Positions 42,916 to 52,025 are shown, counted from the stretch's first letter. The stretch is DNA of 64,000 nt from Hymenobacter rigui (GCF_003944715.1 NZ_RWIT01000002.1:1-64000); one strand, 5' to 3'. Program-made: numbers and translations. The notes: generated by a model from the sequence alone, not told the origin.

Positions 42916-43614
42916 ATGAACCCAACCCGTCGTATGGCGCCACTATTGGCTCCCTCGCTTCTCGCCGCTGATTTTGGCAATCTGCAATCTGAAACCGAGC
43001 GGCTGGCCGGCTCTGCCGCCGACTGGCTGCATTTCGACGTAATGGATGGCCGGTTTGTACCCAACATATCGTTTGGTATTCCGGTGCTGCAGGCCGTACA
43101 CCGCCACGCCAAGCAGCCCATTGATGTGCATCTGATGATTGAGGAGCCGCAGCACTACCTCAGTGCCTTCCGCGACGCGGGAGCGGCCAACATTACAGTA
43201 CATTACGAAGCCTGCACCCACCTGCACCGCGTCGTGCAGCAGATCAAGCAGCTGGGCTGCCGGGCCGGCGTGGCTCTCAACCCGCACACCCCGGTGAGCG
43301 TGCTGACCGATATTGCCGCCGACCTGGATCTGGTGCTGATTATGTCGGTGAACCCGGGGTTTGGGGGGCAGGCCTTTATTCCGAACACGTTGCGCAAAGT
43401 GGCGGCGCTCAAGGAACTGCTGGTGGATTGCGGCTCGGAAGCCCTGATTGAAATTGACGGCGGCGTGACCCTGGACAATGCCCAGGCGCTGGTAGATGCC
43501 GGTGCCGATGCCTTGGTGGCCGGCTCGTTCGTGTTCAGCTCTCCCGACCCCGTGGCTACGTTGGCCCAGATGCGGGAGCAGCTAACGGTTTCGGCCGAGC
43601 GGGAGCTTAACTAA
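42916..43614 (+). CDS. rpe: Ribulose-phosphate 3-epimerase
   Basis: 232 residues from ATG at 42916; an ATG seven codons in (MAPLLAPSLLAAD) is the alternative. Interconverts ribulose 5-phosphate and xylulose 5-phosphate in the pentose phosphate pathway. TIM-barrel hallmarks: APSLLAADFGNL, the metal-binding HFDVMDGRFVPN, HLMIEEP, the phosphate/metal segment IMSVNPGFGGQAF, and EIDGGVTLDNA with ADALVAGSFVF. The TonB-dependent receptor gene follows 10 bases later, suggesting one transcript. Confidence 0.95.
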   Translation: MNPTRRMAPLLAPSLLAADFGNLQSETERLAGSAADWLHFDVMDGRFVPNISFGIPVLQAVHRHAKQPIDVHLMIEEPQHYLSAFRDAGAANITVHYEACTHLHRVVQQIKQLGCRAGVALNPHTPVSVLTDIAADLDLVLIMSVNPGFGGQAFIPNTLRKVAALKELLVDCGSEALIEIDGGVTLDNAQALVDAGADALVAGSFVFSSPDPVATLAQMREQLTVSAERELN

Positions 43615-43624
43615 TCTGCTGCGG

Positions 43625-46180
43625 ATGCCTCAACTTTTCCGCGCTCAGTCGGCTATGTGGCTGCGGCTGCTGTTGCAGCCCCGGCCGGTTGCGTTGTCCG
43701 TAGCACTGGCCGCCGGGTTAAGCACTACCACGCTGCAGGCCCAGCAAACGGCCCGGGTGCTGGTAACCGGCACCGTGCTCGACGCGGCCGGGCTGCCGCT
43801 GGAACAGGTGGCCGTGGGGGTGGAGGGTATGCCCGGCGGCAGCACCACCGACGACCGGGGCCGCTTTGCCCTGAGCGTGGTGCGTCCGCTGGGTGCTAAA
43901 GCCCCCGTGCTGGTAATCCGGCGGCTGGGCTACCGTACCGAGCGGGTGGTACTGGACCTGAACAGCCAACGTGAGCTGGCCCTGACGATGCAGGAGGACA
44001 GTCGCGCCCTAGGCAACGTAACCGTGCGCGGCCGCTCCGATGCCACCGATACCCGTGAGCAGGTAAGCATTCTGCAGCTGGAACCCCGCACCGCCAAGGA
44101 AATTCCCTCGCCCTTCGGCGACTTCTCAGCCGTGCTCAAAACCTTGCCCGGCGTAGCCAGTACCAATGAGCTGACCAGTACTTACTCGGTGCGGGGCGGC
44201 AACTACGAGGAAAACCTGGTGTACGTGAATGGGTTTGAGGTGTACCGGCCGTTTCTGGTAACGGCGGCGGCCCAGGAAGGCCTGAGCTTCATCAACCCCG
44301 ATCTGGTAAGCAAAGTGGAGTTTTCCACCGGGGGCTGGCAGCCCAGGTTCGGGGACAAGCTCTCCTCGGTGCTGAACATTGAGTACAAGCAGCCGGAGAA
44401 GTTTGAAGGCTCGGCTACGGCTAGTCTGGTGGGCGGCACGGTACACGCCGGGGCCGCCTCAGCCAATAAGCGGATCAGCTACCTGGCCGGGGTACGCTAC
44501 AAGAACGCCACCTACGTGTTCAACTCGCTGCAACAGCAGCAGGGCCGCTACAACCCCACGTTCTACGACGGACAAAGCCTGATTACCGTTCACCTGGGGC
44601 CGAAAGACAATATAGAGCGCACGTCGCTGGGTATTTTTAATACGGTATCCCACAATGACTTTCGCTTTAACCCAGAAAGTGGTCAGAGTACGTTCAGTAC
44701 CGCTACCAACCAGCTTTCCCGCCTGTATATCGGGTACGCCGGGCAGGAGCGTATGCAGTACGATATGTACCAGGGCGGCCTCAACCTACGCCACGATGTG
44801 CTGCGCAACCTGCGCGTGGAGCTGCTGGCCGGGCTGCTGTACTCGCGCGAGTTTGAGTACCGCGACGTAGAAGCGGCCTATAGCATTGCCGAAATAAACC
44901 GGGACCAGAACTCGCCCGATTTTGGGGCTGATATCAACCGCCGGGGCATTGGCTCCCGGTTTCAGCATTCCCGCAACAACCTTACCGCCCGCATTGCTAC
45001 CCTGGAAACCCGTGGTACCTGGACGCCGGGCACACGGAGCACGGTACGCTGGGGCCTGAAGGTGGGGCGGGAGCGAATTCAGGATGCGCTCAACGAGTAC
45101 AGCTTTACCGACTCGGCCGACTTCGTGCCCGACTCCCGCCGGACCCGGCTGCTGTCGGACCTGAACCTGGAAAGCACCCGCACGCAGGGGTATCTGCAGC
45201 ATACCGTACGCTTTGATTCGCTGCGGACGCTTACGTACGGAGCCCGGGTAAGTCACTGGACAGTGAACGGGCAAACCACCGTCAGCCCCCGGGTGCAGTA
45301 TGCCTTTACCAGTGCCCGCAACACGCGCCTGTCGTGGAAGGCGGCGGTGGGCGTGTATCATCAGCCGCCGTTTTACCGGGAACTGCGCTACCAGACCGGA
45401 ACCCCACAAGCCCAGCAGGGTGCTCTGAACCTGGAGCTGCGCGCCCAACGCTCCCTGCATTTTATTGTGGGCAACGAGCTGCGCTTCATGCAGTGGGACC
45501 GGCCGTTCCGGTTTACCGGTGAGGCCTATTACAAGTACCTGACCGATGTGGTGCCCTACGACATCGACAATGTGCGGCTGCGCTACTTCGCCAAAAACGA
45601 GGCCCGCGCCTACGCCGCCGGGGTGGATGCCCGGGTAAGTGGAGAGTTTATTCCCGGCACCGAATCGTGGTTCAGCCTGGGTGTGCTGACTACCCGCGAG
45701 AACCTGGCCGGCGACTCCCTCAATACGTTTGATGCCGAGGGTAACGTCACCGGTCGGGTACCGAAGGGCTACATTCGTCGGCCCTCCGATCAGCGGGTAA
45801 ACCTGGGGGTGTTTCTGCAGGATAACCTGCCCGGCAACCCCTCGGTGAAAGGCTACGTGAACCTGGTGTTCGGTACCGGTCTGCCGTTCAGCCCCCCCGA
45901 CGCGCCCGATTTGCGCGGCACCAGCAAACTTACCCGCAGCTACAAGCGCGCCGACCTGGGTTTTACCAAGGTGCTGAGTCTGCGCACGGCGGTGGAGCAG
46001 GCCAACGGCCCGGCCGTGCAGCTTAAAACGCTCTGGATAAGTCTGGAAGTGCTGAACGTGCTGGGCGCCGACAACCTGGCCGGCTACAACTACGTCCAGG
46101 ATTTGAATGGCCGGCTGTATTCAGTTCCTAATTTCCTTTCGCGTCGCCTGGTAAACCTGCGGGTTATTGCCCGGTTTTAA
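43625..46180 (+). CDS. TonB-dependent receptor with carboxypeptidase-regulatory-like N-domain
   Basis: 851 residues. Signal peptide (to about residue 40, STTTLQAQQ), a CarboxypepD_reg-like domain (VTGTVLDAAGLPLEQVAVGVEG ... RRLGYRTERVVLDL, about 48-125), a plug (IPSPFGDFSAVLKTLPGVAS, YSVRGGNYEENLVYVNGFEV), and a 22-strand-type barrel ending NLRVIARF. An active transporter of an unknown ligand energised by TonB. It follows rpe by 10 bases, an odd pairing that likely reflects transcription rather than function. Confidence 0.9.
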   Translation: MPQLFRAQSAMWLRLLLQPRPVALSVALAAGLSTTTLQAQQTARVLVTGTVLDAAGLPLEQVAVGVEGMPGGSTTDDRGRFALSVVRPLGAKAPVLVIRRLGYRTERVVLDLNSQRELALTMQEDSRALGNVTVRGRSDATDTREQVSILQLEPRTAKEIPSPFGDFSAVLKTLPGVASTNELTSTYSVRGGNYEENLVYVNGFEVYRPFLVTAAAQEGLSFINPDLVSKVEFSTGGWQPRFGDKLSSVLNIEYKQPEKFEGSATASLVGGTVHAGAASANKRISYLAGVRYKNATYVFNSLQQQQGRYNPTFYDGQSLITVHLGPKDNIERTSLGIFNTVSHNDFRFNPESGQSTFSTATNQLSRLYIGYAGQERMQYDMYQGGLNLRHDVLRNLRVELLAGLLYSREFEYRDVEAAYSIAEINRDQNSPDFGADINRRGIGSRFQHSRNNLTARIATLETRGTWTPGTRSTVRWGLKVGRERIQDALNEYSFTDSADFVPDSRRTRLLSDLNLESTRTQGYLQHTVRFDSLRTLTYGARVSHWTVNGQTTVSPRVQYAFTSARNTRLSWKAAVGVYHQPPFYRELRYQTGTPQAQQGALNLELRAQRSLHFIVGNELRFMQWDRPFRFTGEAYYKYLTDVVPYDIDNVRLRYFAKNEARAYAAGVDARVSGEFIPGTESWFSLGVLTTRENLAGDSLNTFDAEGNVTGRVPKGYIRRPSDQRVNLGVFLQDNLPGNPSVKGYVNLVFGTGLPFSPPDAPDLRGTSKLTRSYKRADLGFTKVLSLRTAVEQANGPAVQLKTLWISLEVLNVLGADNLAGYNYVQDLNGRLYSVPNFLSRRLVNLRVIARF

Positions 46181-46195
46181 GGTTGGAATCAAAAG

Positions 46196-46272
46196 GGAAG
46201 AAGTAAAAAAGTCAAAGCGCTTACGTGGTCCGGTGAAGACTGCGTAGGCGCTTTGACTTTTTTACTTCTTCC
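46196..46272. terminator. Bidirectional terminator with a 25-bp perfect stem
   Basis: Arms 46196-46220 and 46248-46272 are perfectly complementary and A/T-rich at the outer half. Lies between convergent genes (ends at 46180 and 46283). The outer arms show an internal period resembling the word repeats described elsewhere. Confidence 0.85.
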
Positions 46273-46282
46273 TTTTTTACTT

Positions 46283-47299
46283 TTAATACGCCTTGGCCTG
46301 CCACTCAGTGAGGGCAATACGCATATTAGGTAGCTGCGACTTGAAAGCAGTATCTTCTTTGTCGCCCAGCTTAATGGCTTTGCGGGCGTACACAATGGCA
46401 GTGCCGAAATCCTGCTGCTGGGCCAGCAGCCGCGCCTTAATCCAGTTATTGGTAGCCGCATCCTGCAGCTTCAATGACTCATTGATCCAGTTGAGGGCCC
46501 GCTCGGGCTGGATATTGTTCTGCACCAGGTAGTCGGCGGCCTGAGCCAGCAGTTGCCAGTCGTTGGGTTGCTGCTGCAATACCTGCTCGATGCCCGCCAG
46601 TACCTGCTTGTGTACTTCCGTCTCGATGGGCAGAATGAGTGTCCGCTTTTCCCAGGTCAGGTTCAGATGCGCGCCGGTGGTCTTCACATCCGAAAACCAA
46701 TACAGCAGGTTTTCGTGGAATGGAGCCGTTTCCGGCATCACCGGTACCCGGATAATATCGTCGCGCTGGTCGTAGCCTTCACTGCCCCAGTGGGTGGTCA
46801 CGCGGTTCAGGATCAGCTCCCAGTCCCGGTCTTGGTGCGGCAGCACATAGAAGGAGTATTGCCCGGCCGGTACTAGCTGCTCGCGTAATAAAACAGGAGT
46901 AGAAAAGCGGATCAGCGTGTTTTCGTTGGCTCCGGCGCGCCATACCTGCTCAAATGGAACCAGCGTACCCCACACGTTGCGGCCCCGAACCGCCGGCGCA
47001 TGATACTCCACCGTGGCTTCCGTAAGCCCAAACGTTTGGGAGACTACGGCCCGGGGGCTGGCTTGCGGCAGTGGCAGCTGGGGAGTTGACGTGCTGGCGG
47101 TGCCGGTCGGGGCTGTCGGACTGGAGGGAGGAACCGAGGCAGAAGAGGCTGGGGCAGGAGTCGGCAAGGCCGGAGTAGCGGCCGGCGCTGGTGTGGCCGG
47201 AGTACCGGCTGGCTGTGTTTGGGCCTGGGCAAATGTAGCCCAACCGCAAAGGCAAAGTCCGATACCCAGACGGGTCACCATCAAGCGGATACTATGCAT
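46283..47299 (-). CDS. DUF2911 domain protein, secreted
   Basis: 338 residues from ATG at 47299; ATG at 47281 (MVTRLGIGLCLCGWATFAQA) is an equally good signal-peptide start. A Pro/Thr/Ala-rich spacer follows (about 30-75), then a DUF2911 domain (AVVSQTFGLTEATVEYHAPAVRGRNVWG ... YSFYVLPHQDRDWELILNR, about 80-230) and a TPR-like helical C-terminus (NDWQLLAQAADYLVQNNI). Periplasmic; function of DUF2911 is unknown. Divergent from the his operon. Confidence 0.85.
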   Translation of the reverse strand: MHSIRLMVTRLGIGLCLCGWATFAQAQTQPAGTPATPAPAATPALPTPAPASSASVPPSSPTAPTGTASTSTPQLPLPQASPRAVVSQTFGLTEATVEYHAPAVRGRNVWGTLVPFEQVWRAGANENTLIRFSTPVLLREQLVPAGQYSFYVLPHQDRDWELILNRVTTHWGSEGYDQRDDIIRVPVMPETAPFHENLLYWFSDVKTTGAHLNLTWEKRTLILPIETEVHKQVLAGIEQVLQQQPNDWQLLAQAADYLVQNNIQPERALNWINESLKLQDAATNNWIKARLLAQQQDFGTAIVYARKAIKLGDKEDTAFKSQLPNMRIALTEWQAKAY

Positions 47300-47463
47300 A
47301 GGCAATGGCAATAGGGATGAGCAGAATCGAAGCGGGATGTTCCGGAGCCACCAGTACCGAAACAATAATGCCAGAAACCGGGTAACAGTGAGCAGAAACC
47401 ACAAAGGTCCGGCTTTTCAGGTAAAATTTTGATGAAAAAGTTTTCATCCTGCCAGTGGCCGCT

Positions 47464-47471
47464 TACCTTTG
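47464..47471 (+). promoter_or_regulatory. -7 promoter element TACCTTTG of the histidine operon
   Basis: Exact TAnnTTTG match, 21 bases before the his leader peptide ATG. A T-rich gttttc about 19 bases upstream could serve as the -33 element. Confidence 0.7.
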
Positions 47472-47492
47472 CCCCGCTACTATAAGCCCCGT

Positions 47493-47621
47493 ATGCCATT
47501 CTCCGCGCTTTTCCTGTGCCCCCTGAGCCACCCGGCCGCCCCCGTTGCGGGCCGCCTGGCCGAGGCCTGCGCGTCTGAGTCGAAGCATCACCATCACCAC
47601 GGGCATCATTCCTCTTTCTAG
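47493..47621 (+). CDS. hisL: Histidine-operon leader peptide
   Basis: A 42-codon frame starting 21 bases after the promoter element encodes MPFSALFLCPLSHPAAPVAG, continues to ACASESK and then HHHHHGHHSSF with a TAG stop at 47619-47621. Seven histidine codons occur within eight consecutive codons (32-39). It sits between the promoter and hisG, the first gene of a complete his operon. This is the arrangement of a classic transcription-attenuation leader: scarcity of charged tRNA-His would stall the ribosome on the His run and alter folding of the following RNA. The frame is too short and compositionally odd for an enzyme. Function is inferred; the position and the His run are direct observations. 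Confidence 0.88.
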   Translation: MPFSALFLCPLSHPAAPVAGRLAEACASESKHHHHHGHHSSF

Positions 47622-47783
47622 AGGAATATATGCATCATATTGACCCGTTGGGTGAACCGCATTTGGTTCCCCGGCCCCCGAAAAACCGGTGGCCCGGCCG
47701 TAGTTTGGCCCCATCCCAACGCCTGGGTCCGTTCCCCCCAAGTCACTCTTCCCGAATTACAGTTAAGCCTTGGTCACTCCGGC
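47622..47783 (+). promoter_or_regulatory. Candidate attenuator region of the his operon
   Basis: Between the leader stop and the heptad repeat before hisG. It contains a local hairpin (gaacc/ggttc at 47654-47669) and a longer-range 7-bp pairing of cgttggg (47646-47652) with cccaacg (47715-47721), mutually compatible or competing. No clear oligo-T intrinsic terminator is visible, so the read-through switch may depend on Rho or act on hisG translation. Confidence 0.5.
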
Positions 47784-47823
47784 CAATTCTTACTTGCTAA
47801 TTCTTAATTACTAATTCTCAACG
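47784..47823 (+). repeat. 7-nt-periodic repeat, single arm, before hisG (word aattctt)
   Basis: Units aattctt, acttgct, aattctt, aattact, aattctc in 7-base register, ending 2 bases before the hisG ATG. No convincing second arm; a weak partner may lie near 47752-47770. The word is close to that of the tyrS/holA repeat. Confidence 0.7.
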
Positions 47824-47825
47824 AT

Positions 47826-48677
47826 ATGCTCCGTCTGGCCATCCAGAAATCGGGCCGCTTAAGCGAAGATTCCCTGAACCTGATTCGGGAATGCGGCATC
47901 AGCTTCCTCTCGGCTTCCTACAAGCTCAAAACCGAAGCCACCAACTTCCCCCTCGAAATCCTGTACCTGCGCGACGACGATATTCCCGGCTACGTGCAGG
48001 ACGGTGTGGCCGACCTGGGAATTGTGGGCCAGAACGTGCTGGTAGAAGCCGGTTTTCCCGCGCTGGAAGTAGAAGGTCTGGGCTTCAGCAAGTGCCGCCT
48101 GAGCTTGGCCGTGCCCCGCGCCGCCACTTACGACTCCATCGAGGATTTGCAGGGCGTGAACATTGCCACCTCGTACCCGCGCATTCTGGGCGACTACCTC
48201 ACGGAGCGCGGCGTGAAAGCCAACCTGCACACCATTAGCGGCTCGGTGGAAATTGCCCCCAGCATCGGGCTGGCCGAGGCCATCTGTGATATTGTGAGCA
48301 GCGGCTCCACGCTGCTGGGCAACGGCCTGCGCGAGGTGGAAACCGTGTTCCGCTCCGAGGCTGTGCTCATCGCCAACCAGAACCTGAGCGCCGAGAAAAA
48401 GGAGCTGCTCGAGCAGTTGCAGTTCCGGATGCAGGCCGTGCGCCGCGCCCGCCGCAACAAGTACATCATCCTCAACGCCCCCGTGGCGGCCCTGGATGCG
48501 GTAAAGCAGCTGCTGCCCGGCATCAAGTCGCCCACCATTACGCCGCTGGCCGAAGAAGGCTGGGTATCGGTGCAGTCGGTGGTGAACGAGGACGACTTCT
48601 GGCACATCACCAGCCAGCTCAAAGCCGTCGGCGCCGAAGGCATCCTGGTTCTCCCGATTGAGAAAATGATTTCCTGA
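47826..48677 (+). CDS. hisG: ATP phosphoribosyltransferase (long form)
   Basis: 283 residues; first and feedback-regulated step of histidine synthesis (ATP + PRPP to phosphoribosyl-ATP). MLRLAIQKSGRLSEDSLNLIRECG start, PRPP-binding ICDIVSSGSTLLGNGLREVE near residue 155. A C-terminal regulatory domain (about 210-283: NAPVAALDAVKQLLPGIKSPTITPL ... GAEGILVLPIEKMI) marks the long, histidine-inhibited form that does not need HisZ. First enzyme gene of the operon, downstream of the leader peptide. Confidence 0.96.
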   Translation: MLRLAIQKSGRLSEDSLNLIRECGISFLSASYKLKTEATNFPLEILYLRDDDIPGYVQDGVADLGIVGQNVLVEAGFPALEVEGLGFSKCRLSLAVPRAATYDSIEDLQGVNIATSYPRILGDYLTERGVKANLHTISGSVEIAPSIGLAEAICDIVSSGSTLLGNGLREVETVFRSEAVLIANQNLSAEKKELLEQLQFRMQAVRRARRNKYIILNAPVAALDAVKQLLPGIKSPTITPLAEEGWVSVQSVVNEDDFWHITSQLKAVGAEGILVLPIEKMIS

Positions 48678-48678
48678 T

Positions 48679-48762
48679 TAGTGCCTAGTTGTTGGTGCTT
48701 AGTGCCTGGTGAGTAGGCCATGAAATACTAAGCACTAACAACTAAGCACCAAGCACTATTCC
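48679..48762. repeat. 7-nt-periodic inverted repeat between hisG and hisD (word tagtgcc)
   Basis: Left arm 48679-48715, starting 1 base after the hisG stop, in units tagtgcc, tagttgt, tggtgct, tagtgcc. Right arm 48726-48762 is the complement of units tagtgct, tggtgct, tagttgt and tagtgct. It ends 2 bases before the hisD ATG. Confidence 0.87.
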
Positions 48763-48764
48763 AG

Positions 48765-50066
48765 ATGAACATCTTCCAATATCCATCCCAGCCGGAGTGG
48801 GCGGCGCTGCAGCAGCGGGCGGCCCAGCAGCAGGCCCAGGACGTGGAGCAGCGCGTGCAGCAGATTTTCGAGGACGTGCGCCAGCGCGGCGACGCGGCCC
48901 TGCTCGACTACGCCCGGCAGTTCGACGGTGCCGACCTCTCTAGTGGTCTGCGCGTGGGCCCCGAGGAGCTGGCGGCTGCCGCGGCCGAGTTGCCGGCCGA
49001 GTTGCAAACGGCCATCCGGCAGGCGCACGCCAACATTCTGCGGTTTCACAAAGCGCAAATCCCGCAGGAGGAGCGCGTGGAAACCATGCCGGGTGTTACG
49101 TGCTGGCGGCGGGCGGTGCCCGTGCAGCGCGTGGGCCTCTACATCCCGGGCGGCTCGGCGCCGCTGTTCAGCACGTTGCTGATGTTGGGCGTACCGGCCA
49201 AGCTGGCCGGCTGCCCCGAAATTGTGCTCTGCACCCCGCCGCAAAAGGACGGCTCGGTGAATCCCATCATCCTGTTCACCGCCCAGCTGCTGGGTATCAC
49301 TACCATCGTGAAAGCCGGCGGGGCCCAGGCCGTGGCCGCCCTGAGCGGCGGTACGGACTCCGTGCCGGCCGTGGACAAGATCTTCGGCCCCGGCAACCGC
49401 TACGTGACGGCCGCCAAGCAGCTGGCTACCCGCTACGGCGTGGCCATCGACATGCCGGCCGGACCATCGGAGGTGCTGGTTATTGCCGATGAATCGGCCA
49501 CGCCGGCCTTTGTGGCCGCCGACCTGCTCAGCCAGGCCGAGCACGGCCCCGACTCCCAGGTGATTCTGCTGTCCGACTCCTTATATATGTTGGAGCAGAC
49601 CAAAGCCGAAGTGGAGCGCCAGCTGCGCGAGCTGCCCCGGGCCGAGGTGGCCGCCCAGGCCCTTACTGAGAGCCGCGCCATTCTGCTGCGCACGCCGGAG
49701 GAAATGCTGTATTTTTCGAATCAGTACGCCCCCGAGCACCTGATTCTGGCCGTGCGCAACCCCGAGCAGTTGGCCGAAGGCGTGACCAACGCCGGTTCCG
49801 TGTTCCTGGGCCACCTCACCCCAGAAGCCGTGGGCGACTACGCCTCGGGCACCAACCACACGCTGCCCACCAACGGGTACGCCCGCAACTACAGCGGCGT
49901 GTCGCTTGATTCGTTCCTGAAGAAAATCACCTTCCAGCGCCTCACCCCCGAAGGCCTGCTGAACGTGGGCCCCGTGGTAGAAACCATGGCCGAAGCCGAA
50001 GGCCTCCGCGCCCACGCCCGCGCCGTCACCCTCCGCCTGGAAGCCCTGGCCGGCGGGGAGGAATAA
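48765..50066 (+). CDS. hisD: Histidinol dehydrogenase
   Basis: 433 residues; last two oxidations from histidinol to histidine with NAD+ and zinc. Conserved segments: [79 protein letters not shown] and the C-terminal YAPEHLIL ... [18 protein letters not shown] with its zinc/catalytic His residues. Second gene of the operon. Confidence 0.97.
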   Translation: MNIFQYPSQPEWAALQQRAAQQQAQDVEQRVQQIFEDVRQRGDAALLDYARQFDGADLSSGLRVGPEELAAAAAELPAELQTAIRQAHANILRFHKAQIPQEERVETMPGVTCWRRAVPVQRVGLYIPGGSAPLFSTLLMLGVPAKLAGCPEIVLCTPPQKDGSVNPIILFTAQLLGITTIVKAGGAQAVAALSGGTDSVPAVDKIFGPGNRYVTAAKQLATRYGVAIDMPAGPSEVLVIADESATPAFVAADLLSQAEHGPDSQVILLSDSLYMLEQTKAEVERQLRELPRAEVAAQALTESRAILLRTPEEMLYFSNQYAPEHLILAVRNPEQLAEGVTNAGSVFLGHLTPEAVGDYASGTNHTLPTNGYARNYSGVSLDSFLKKITFQRLTPEGLLNVGPVVETMAEAEGLRAHARAVTLRLEALAGGEE

Positions 50067-50083
50067 GTATAGGATAACAGTAG

Positions 50084-50115
50084 AACGTCATGCTGAGCTT
50101 GTCGAAGTATCTCGC
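50084..50115 (+). repeat. Half copy of the GTCATGCTGAGC palindromic repeat
   Basis: aacgtcatgctgagcttgtc and the following tatctcgc match one arm of the copy at 53971 in the same operon. The complementary arm is missing. Confidence 0.75.
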
Positions 50116-50144
50116 TTGCCGACGCCAAAACAACAACCGCTCAA

Positions 50145-50170
50145 TAGCCCAGGGTTTAAACCCTGGGCTA
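50145..50170. repeat. 26-base perfect palindrome
   Basis: The 26 bases are an uninterrupted perfect palindrome with the core cccagggtttaaaccctggg, lying in the hisD-hisC gap. Different in sequence from all other repeats in the window. Confidence 0.85.
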
Positions 50171-50194
50171 CTGAACCGCCGCCGGCCGTTCTAC

Positions 50195-50236
50195 AAAATC
50201 CGTGAAATCCGAATAATCCGTTTAAATCCGTGATTC
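50195..50236 (+). repeat. About 9-nt-periodic word repeat directly before hisC (word aaatccgtg)
   Basis: Four units, aaatccgtg, aaatccgaat, aatccgttt and aaatccgtg, followed by attc and then the hisC ATG. Single arm only. Similar in style and position to the 7-nt repeats. Confidence 0.75.
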
Positions 50237-51289
50237 ATGTTCAACCTCGATAGCCTCGTACGCCCCAACCTGCGGGATATGAAGCCCTACTCGTCGGCCC
50301 GCGACGAATTTCAGGGCGAGGCCCAGGTCATGCTCGACGCCAACGAGAACAGCCTCGGCAGCGCCGGTCCCGACCAGTTCAACCGCTACCCCGACCCGCT
50401 GCAGCGCGCCGTGAAGCAGGAGCTGGCTCAGCTCAAAGCCGTACGCCCCGAGCAGATTTTCCTCGGCAACGGCTCCGATGAGGCCATCGACCTGCTGGTG
50501 CGCCTCACCTGCGTGCCCGGCCACGACAGCCTGCTGATCCTGCCGCCCACCTACGGCATGTACGAGGTGGCCGCTAACCTGAACGATGTGCGCGTGGAGC
50601 GCCTGCAGCTGACACCCGACTTCCAACTCTCGCCCGAAATCGTGGCCGGCGTGCTGGCTTCCGACGCCAAAATCGTGTGGCTCTGCTCGCCCAACAATCC
50701 CACCGGCAACCTGCTCCACGCCGAGTACATGGAGGAAATCCTGCGCGGTTTCCGCGGGCTGGTGGTGGTAGATGAGGCCTACGCCGATTTCGCCGCCGCC
50801 CCCAGCTGGACTACCCGCCTGGCCGAATTCCCCAACCTGGTGGTGCTGCAAACCTTCTCGAAGGCCTGGGGTCTAGCCGGTCTGCGCCTGGGCATGGCCT
50901 TCGCCTCGCCGGAAATTATTGGCTACCTCAACAAAATCAAGCCGCCCTACAACGTGTCGGAGGCCACGCAGCGCTTCGCCCTGCAGGCCCTGCGCGACGC
51001 CGACCGGTTTGAGGCGCTACGCCAGCAGCTACTGGTAGGCCGCGATTGGCTGGCCGAGCGCCTGCCCGCGCTGCCCATCGTGGCGGAGGTGTTCCCTTCG
51101 GATGCCAACTTCCTGCTGGTGCGCTTCCACCCCGACGCCACGGCCGTGTACGATTTCCTGGTCGCCCGGGGCATTATCGTGCGCAACCGCACCACCCAGC
51201 CCGGCTGCGTCGGCACGCTCCGCCTCACCGTAGGCACCCCCGCTGAGAACGAGCTGCTGCTCCAGGCCCTGCGGGAGTTAGCGGGGTAG
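50237..51289 (+). CDS. hisC: Histidinol-phosphate aminotransferase
   Basis: 350 residues; PLP enzyme that transaminates imidazole-acetol phosphate. LDANENSLG start segment, GNGSDEAIDLLVRL near residue 77, CSPNNPTGN, VVDEAYADFA, and the PLP lysine in LQTFSKAWGLAGLRLG near residue 215; RNRTTQPGCVGTLRLTVG ends the domain. Third gene of the operon. Confidence 0.96.
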   Translation: MFNLDSLVRPNLRDMKPYSSARDEFQGEAQVMLDANENSLGSAGPDQFNRYPDPLQRAVKQELAQLKAVRPEQIFLGNGSDEAIDLLVRLTCVPGHDSLLILPPTYGMYEVAANLNDVRVERLQLTPDFQLSPEIVAGVLASDAKIVWLCSPNNPTGNLLHAEYMEEILRGFRGLVVVDEAYADFAAAPSWTTRLAEFPNLVVLQTFSKAWGLAGLRLGMAFASPEIIGYLNKIKPPYNVSEATQRFALQALRDADRFEALRQQLLVGRDWLAERLPALPIVAEVFPSDANFLLVRFHPDATAVYDFLVARGIIVRNRTTQPGCVGTLRLTVGTPAENELLLQALRELAG

Positions 51290-51365
51290 TATATATAAGG
51301 AGTAAAGCAGTTTCACGAATAGCATTCCCAGGATCTTCCGTCACTCCATCTGAATAGCTGATGTT

Positions 51366-51961
51366 ATGAAAATAGCTTCGTCCGTTCGGTTCAAGGATCA
51401 GAATAAAATCCTTCGACACTTTCAGCTACGCACCGCGGTGTGCTGTCCTAAGTGTGAAAAGAGGGCGGAGGTTTCCACGGACTTCACTTCATACTATAGC
51501 CGCCTTCATTGCCCAAACTGCTTTTATCAGTCGGACAAACCATTGGTGTTTTTTGATATGGTGGTGAAGGAGTATTGCAAACAGTGCAACTTCAAGATTG
51601 TGGTGGAAACGCCAGAGGTCAGGCATAAGAAGGAAGCCATCAAAGTCCGGTGCCCCGATTGCGGCTGTGAGGAATCGTACAAGCCAACGTATATCGAACA
51701 CGTAGGCTATTCCTATAGCTCTGATGGCGTCGATCCTTTTTTCAACTGCCGCTCTAGTATCAGGCCCCCTTCAAAGATGAACTGCTTTGGGCCTATGGTC
51801 CGGAGCACTTGTTTTATCTGGAGCAGTATATCGGTGCCAAGCTGCGGGAACGGAATCAACCGCGTTACATGACGATGGTGGAGCAGTTGCCGCAGTTTAT
51901 TAAATCCGCCAAGAACCGGGATGCGCTATTAAAACTGCTGGAACGCATGAAGCTGAAGTAA
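51366..51961 (+). pseudogene. Broken zinc-ribbon protein gene inside the his operon
   Basis: From ATG at 51366 the frame gives a zinc-ribbon-rich protein (CPKCEKRAEVS, HCPNC, YCKQCNFKI, CPDCGCEES). It then runs past a T6 tract at 51737-51742, after which it reads nonsense. One base later in frame, the sequence continues sensibly to a stop at 51959-51961: QLPL, then a TAG at 51755-51757 where a Trp codon (TGG) is expected, then YQAPFKDELLWAYGPEHLFY and the tail FIKSAKNRDALLKLLERMKL, which I recognise as a conserved C-terminus of small Bacteroidota zinc-ribbon proteins. Two independent lesions (a one-T deletion and a nonsense change) make a sequencing error unlikely. It is inserted between hisC and hisB and has no known histidine role. 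Confidence 0.8.
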
Positions 51962-52025
51962 TCAATCAGCTGTCTTACATTTTGTACTGCTAACCCTGTC
52001 GTTGGATGACAGGCTTGACCAACTC

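Noticed and set aside
47493..47621. His-rich peptide as a metal-binding protein or expression-tag artefact
   Set aside because: Mixed CAT/CAC codons, a Gly inside the run, a nearby promoter and a complete his operon downstream fit a leader peptide better.
47463..47741. 92-codon minus-strand frame over the his leader
   Set aside because: Overlaps the promoter and leader peptide; no family resemblance, and the plus-strand His run with operon context is the better explanation.
51755..51757. TAG read as pyrrolysine or a programmed frameshift at the T6 tract
   Set aside because: The residue expected at the TAG is Trp and no pyrrolysine system is suggested; two close lesions look like gene decay.
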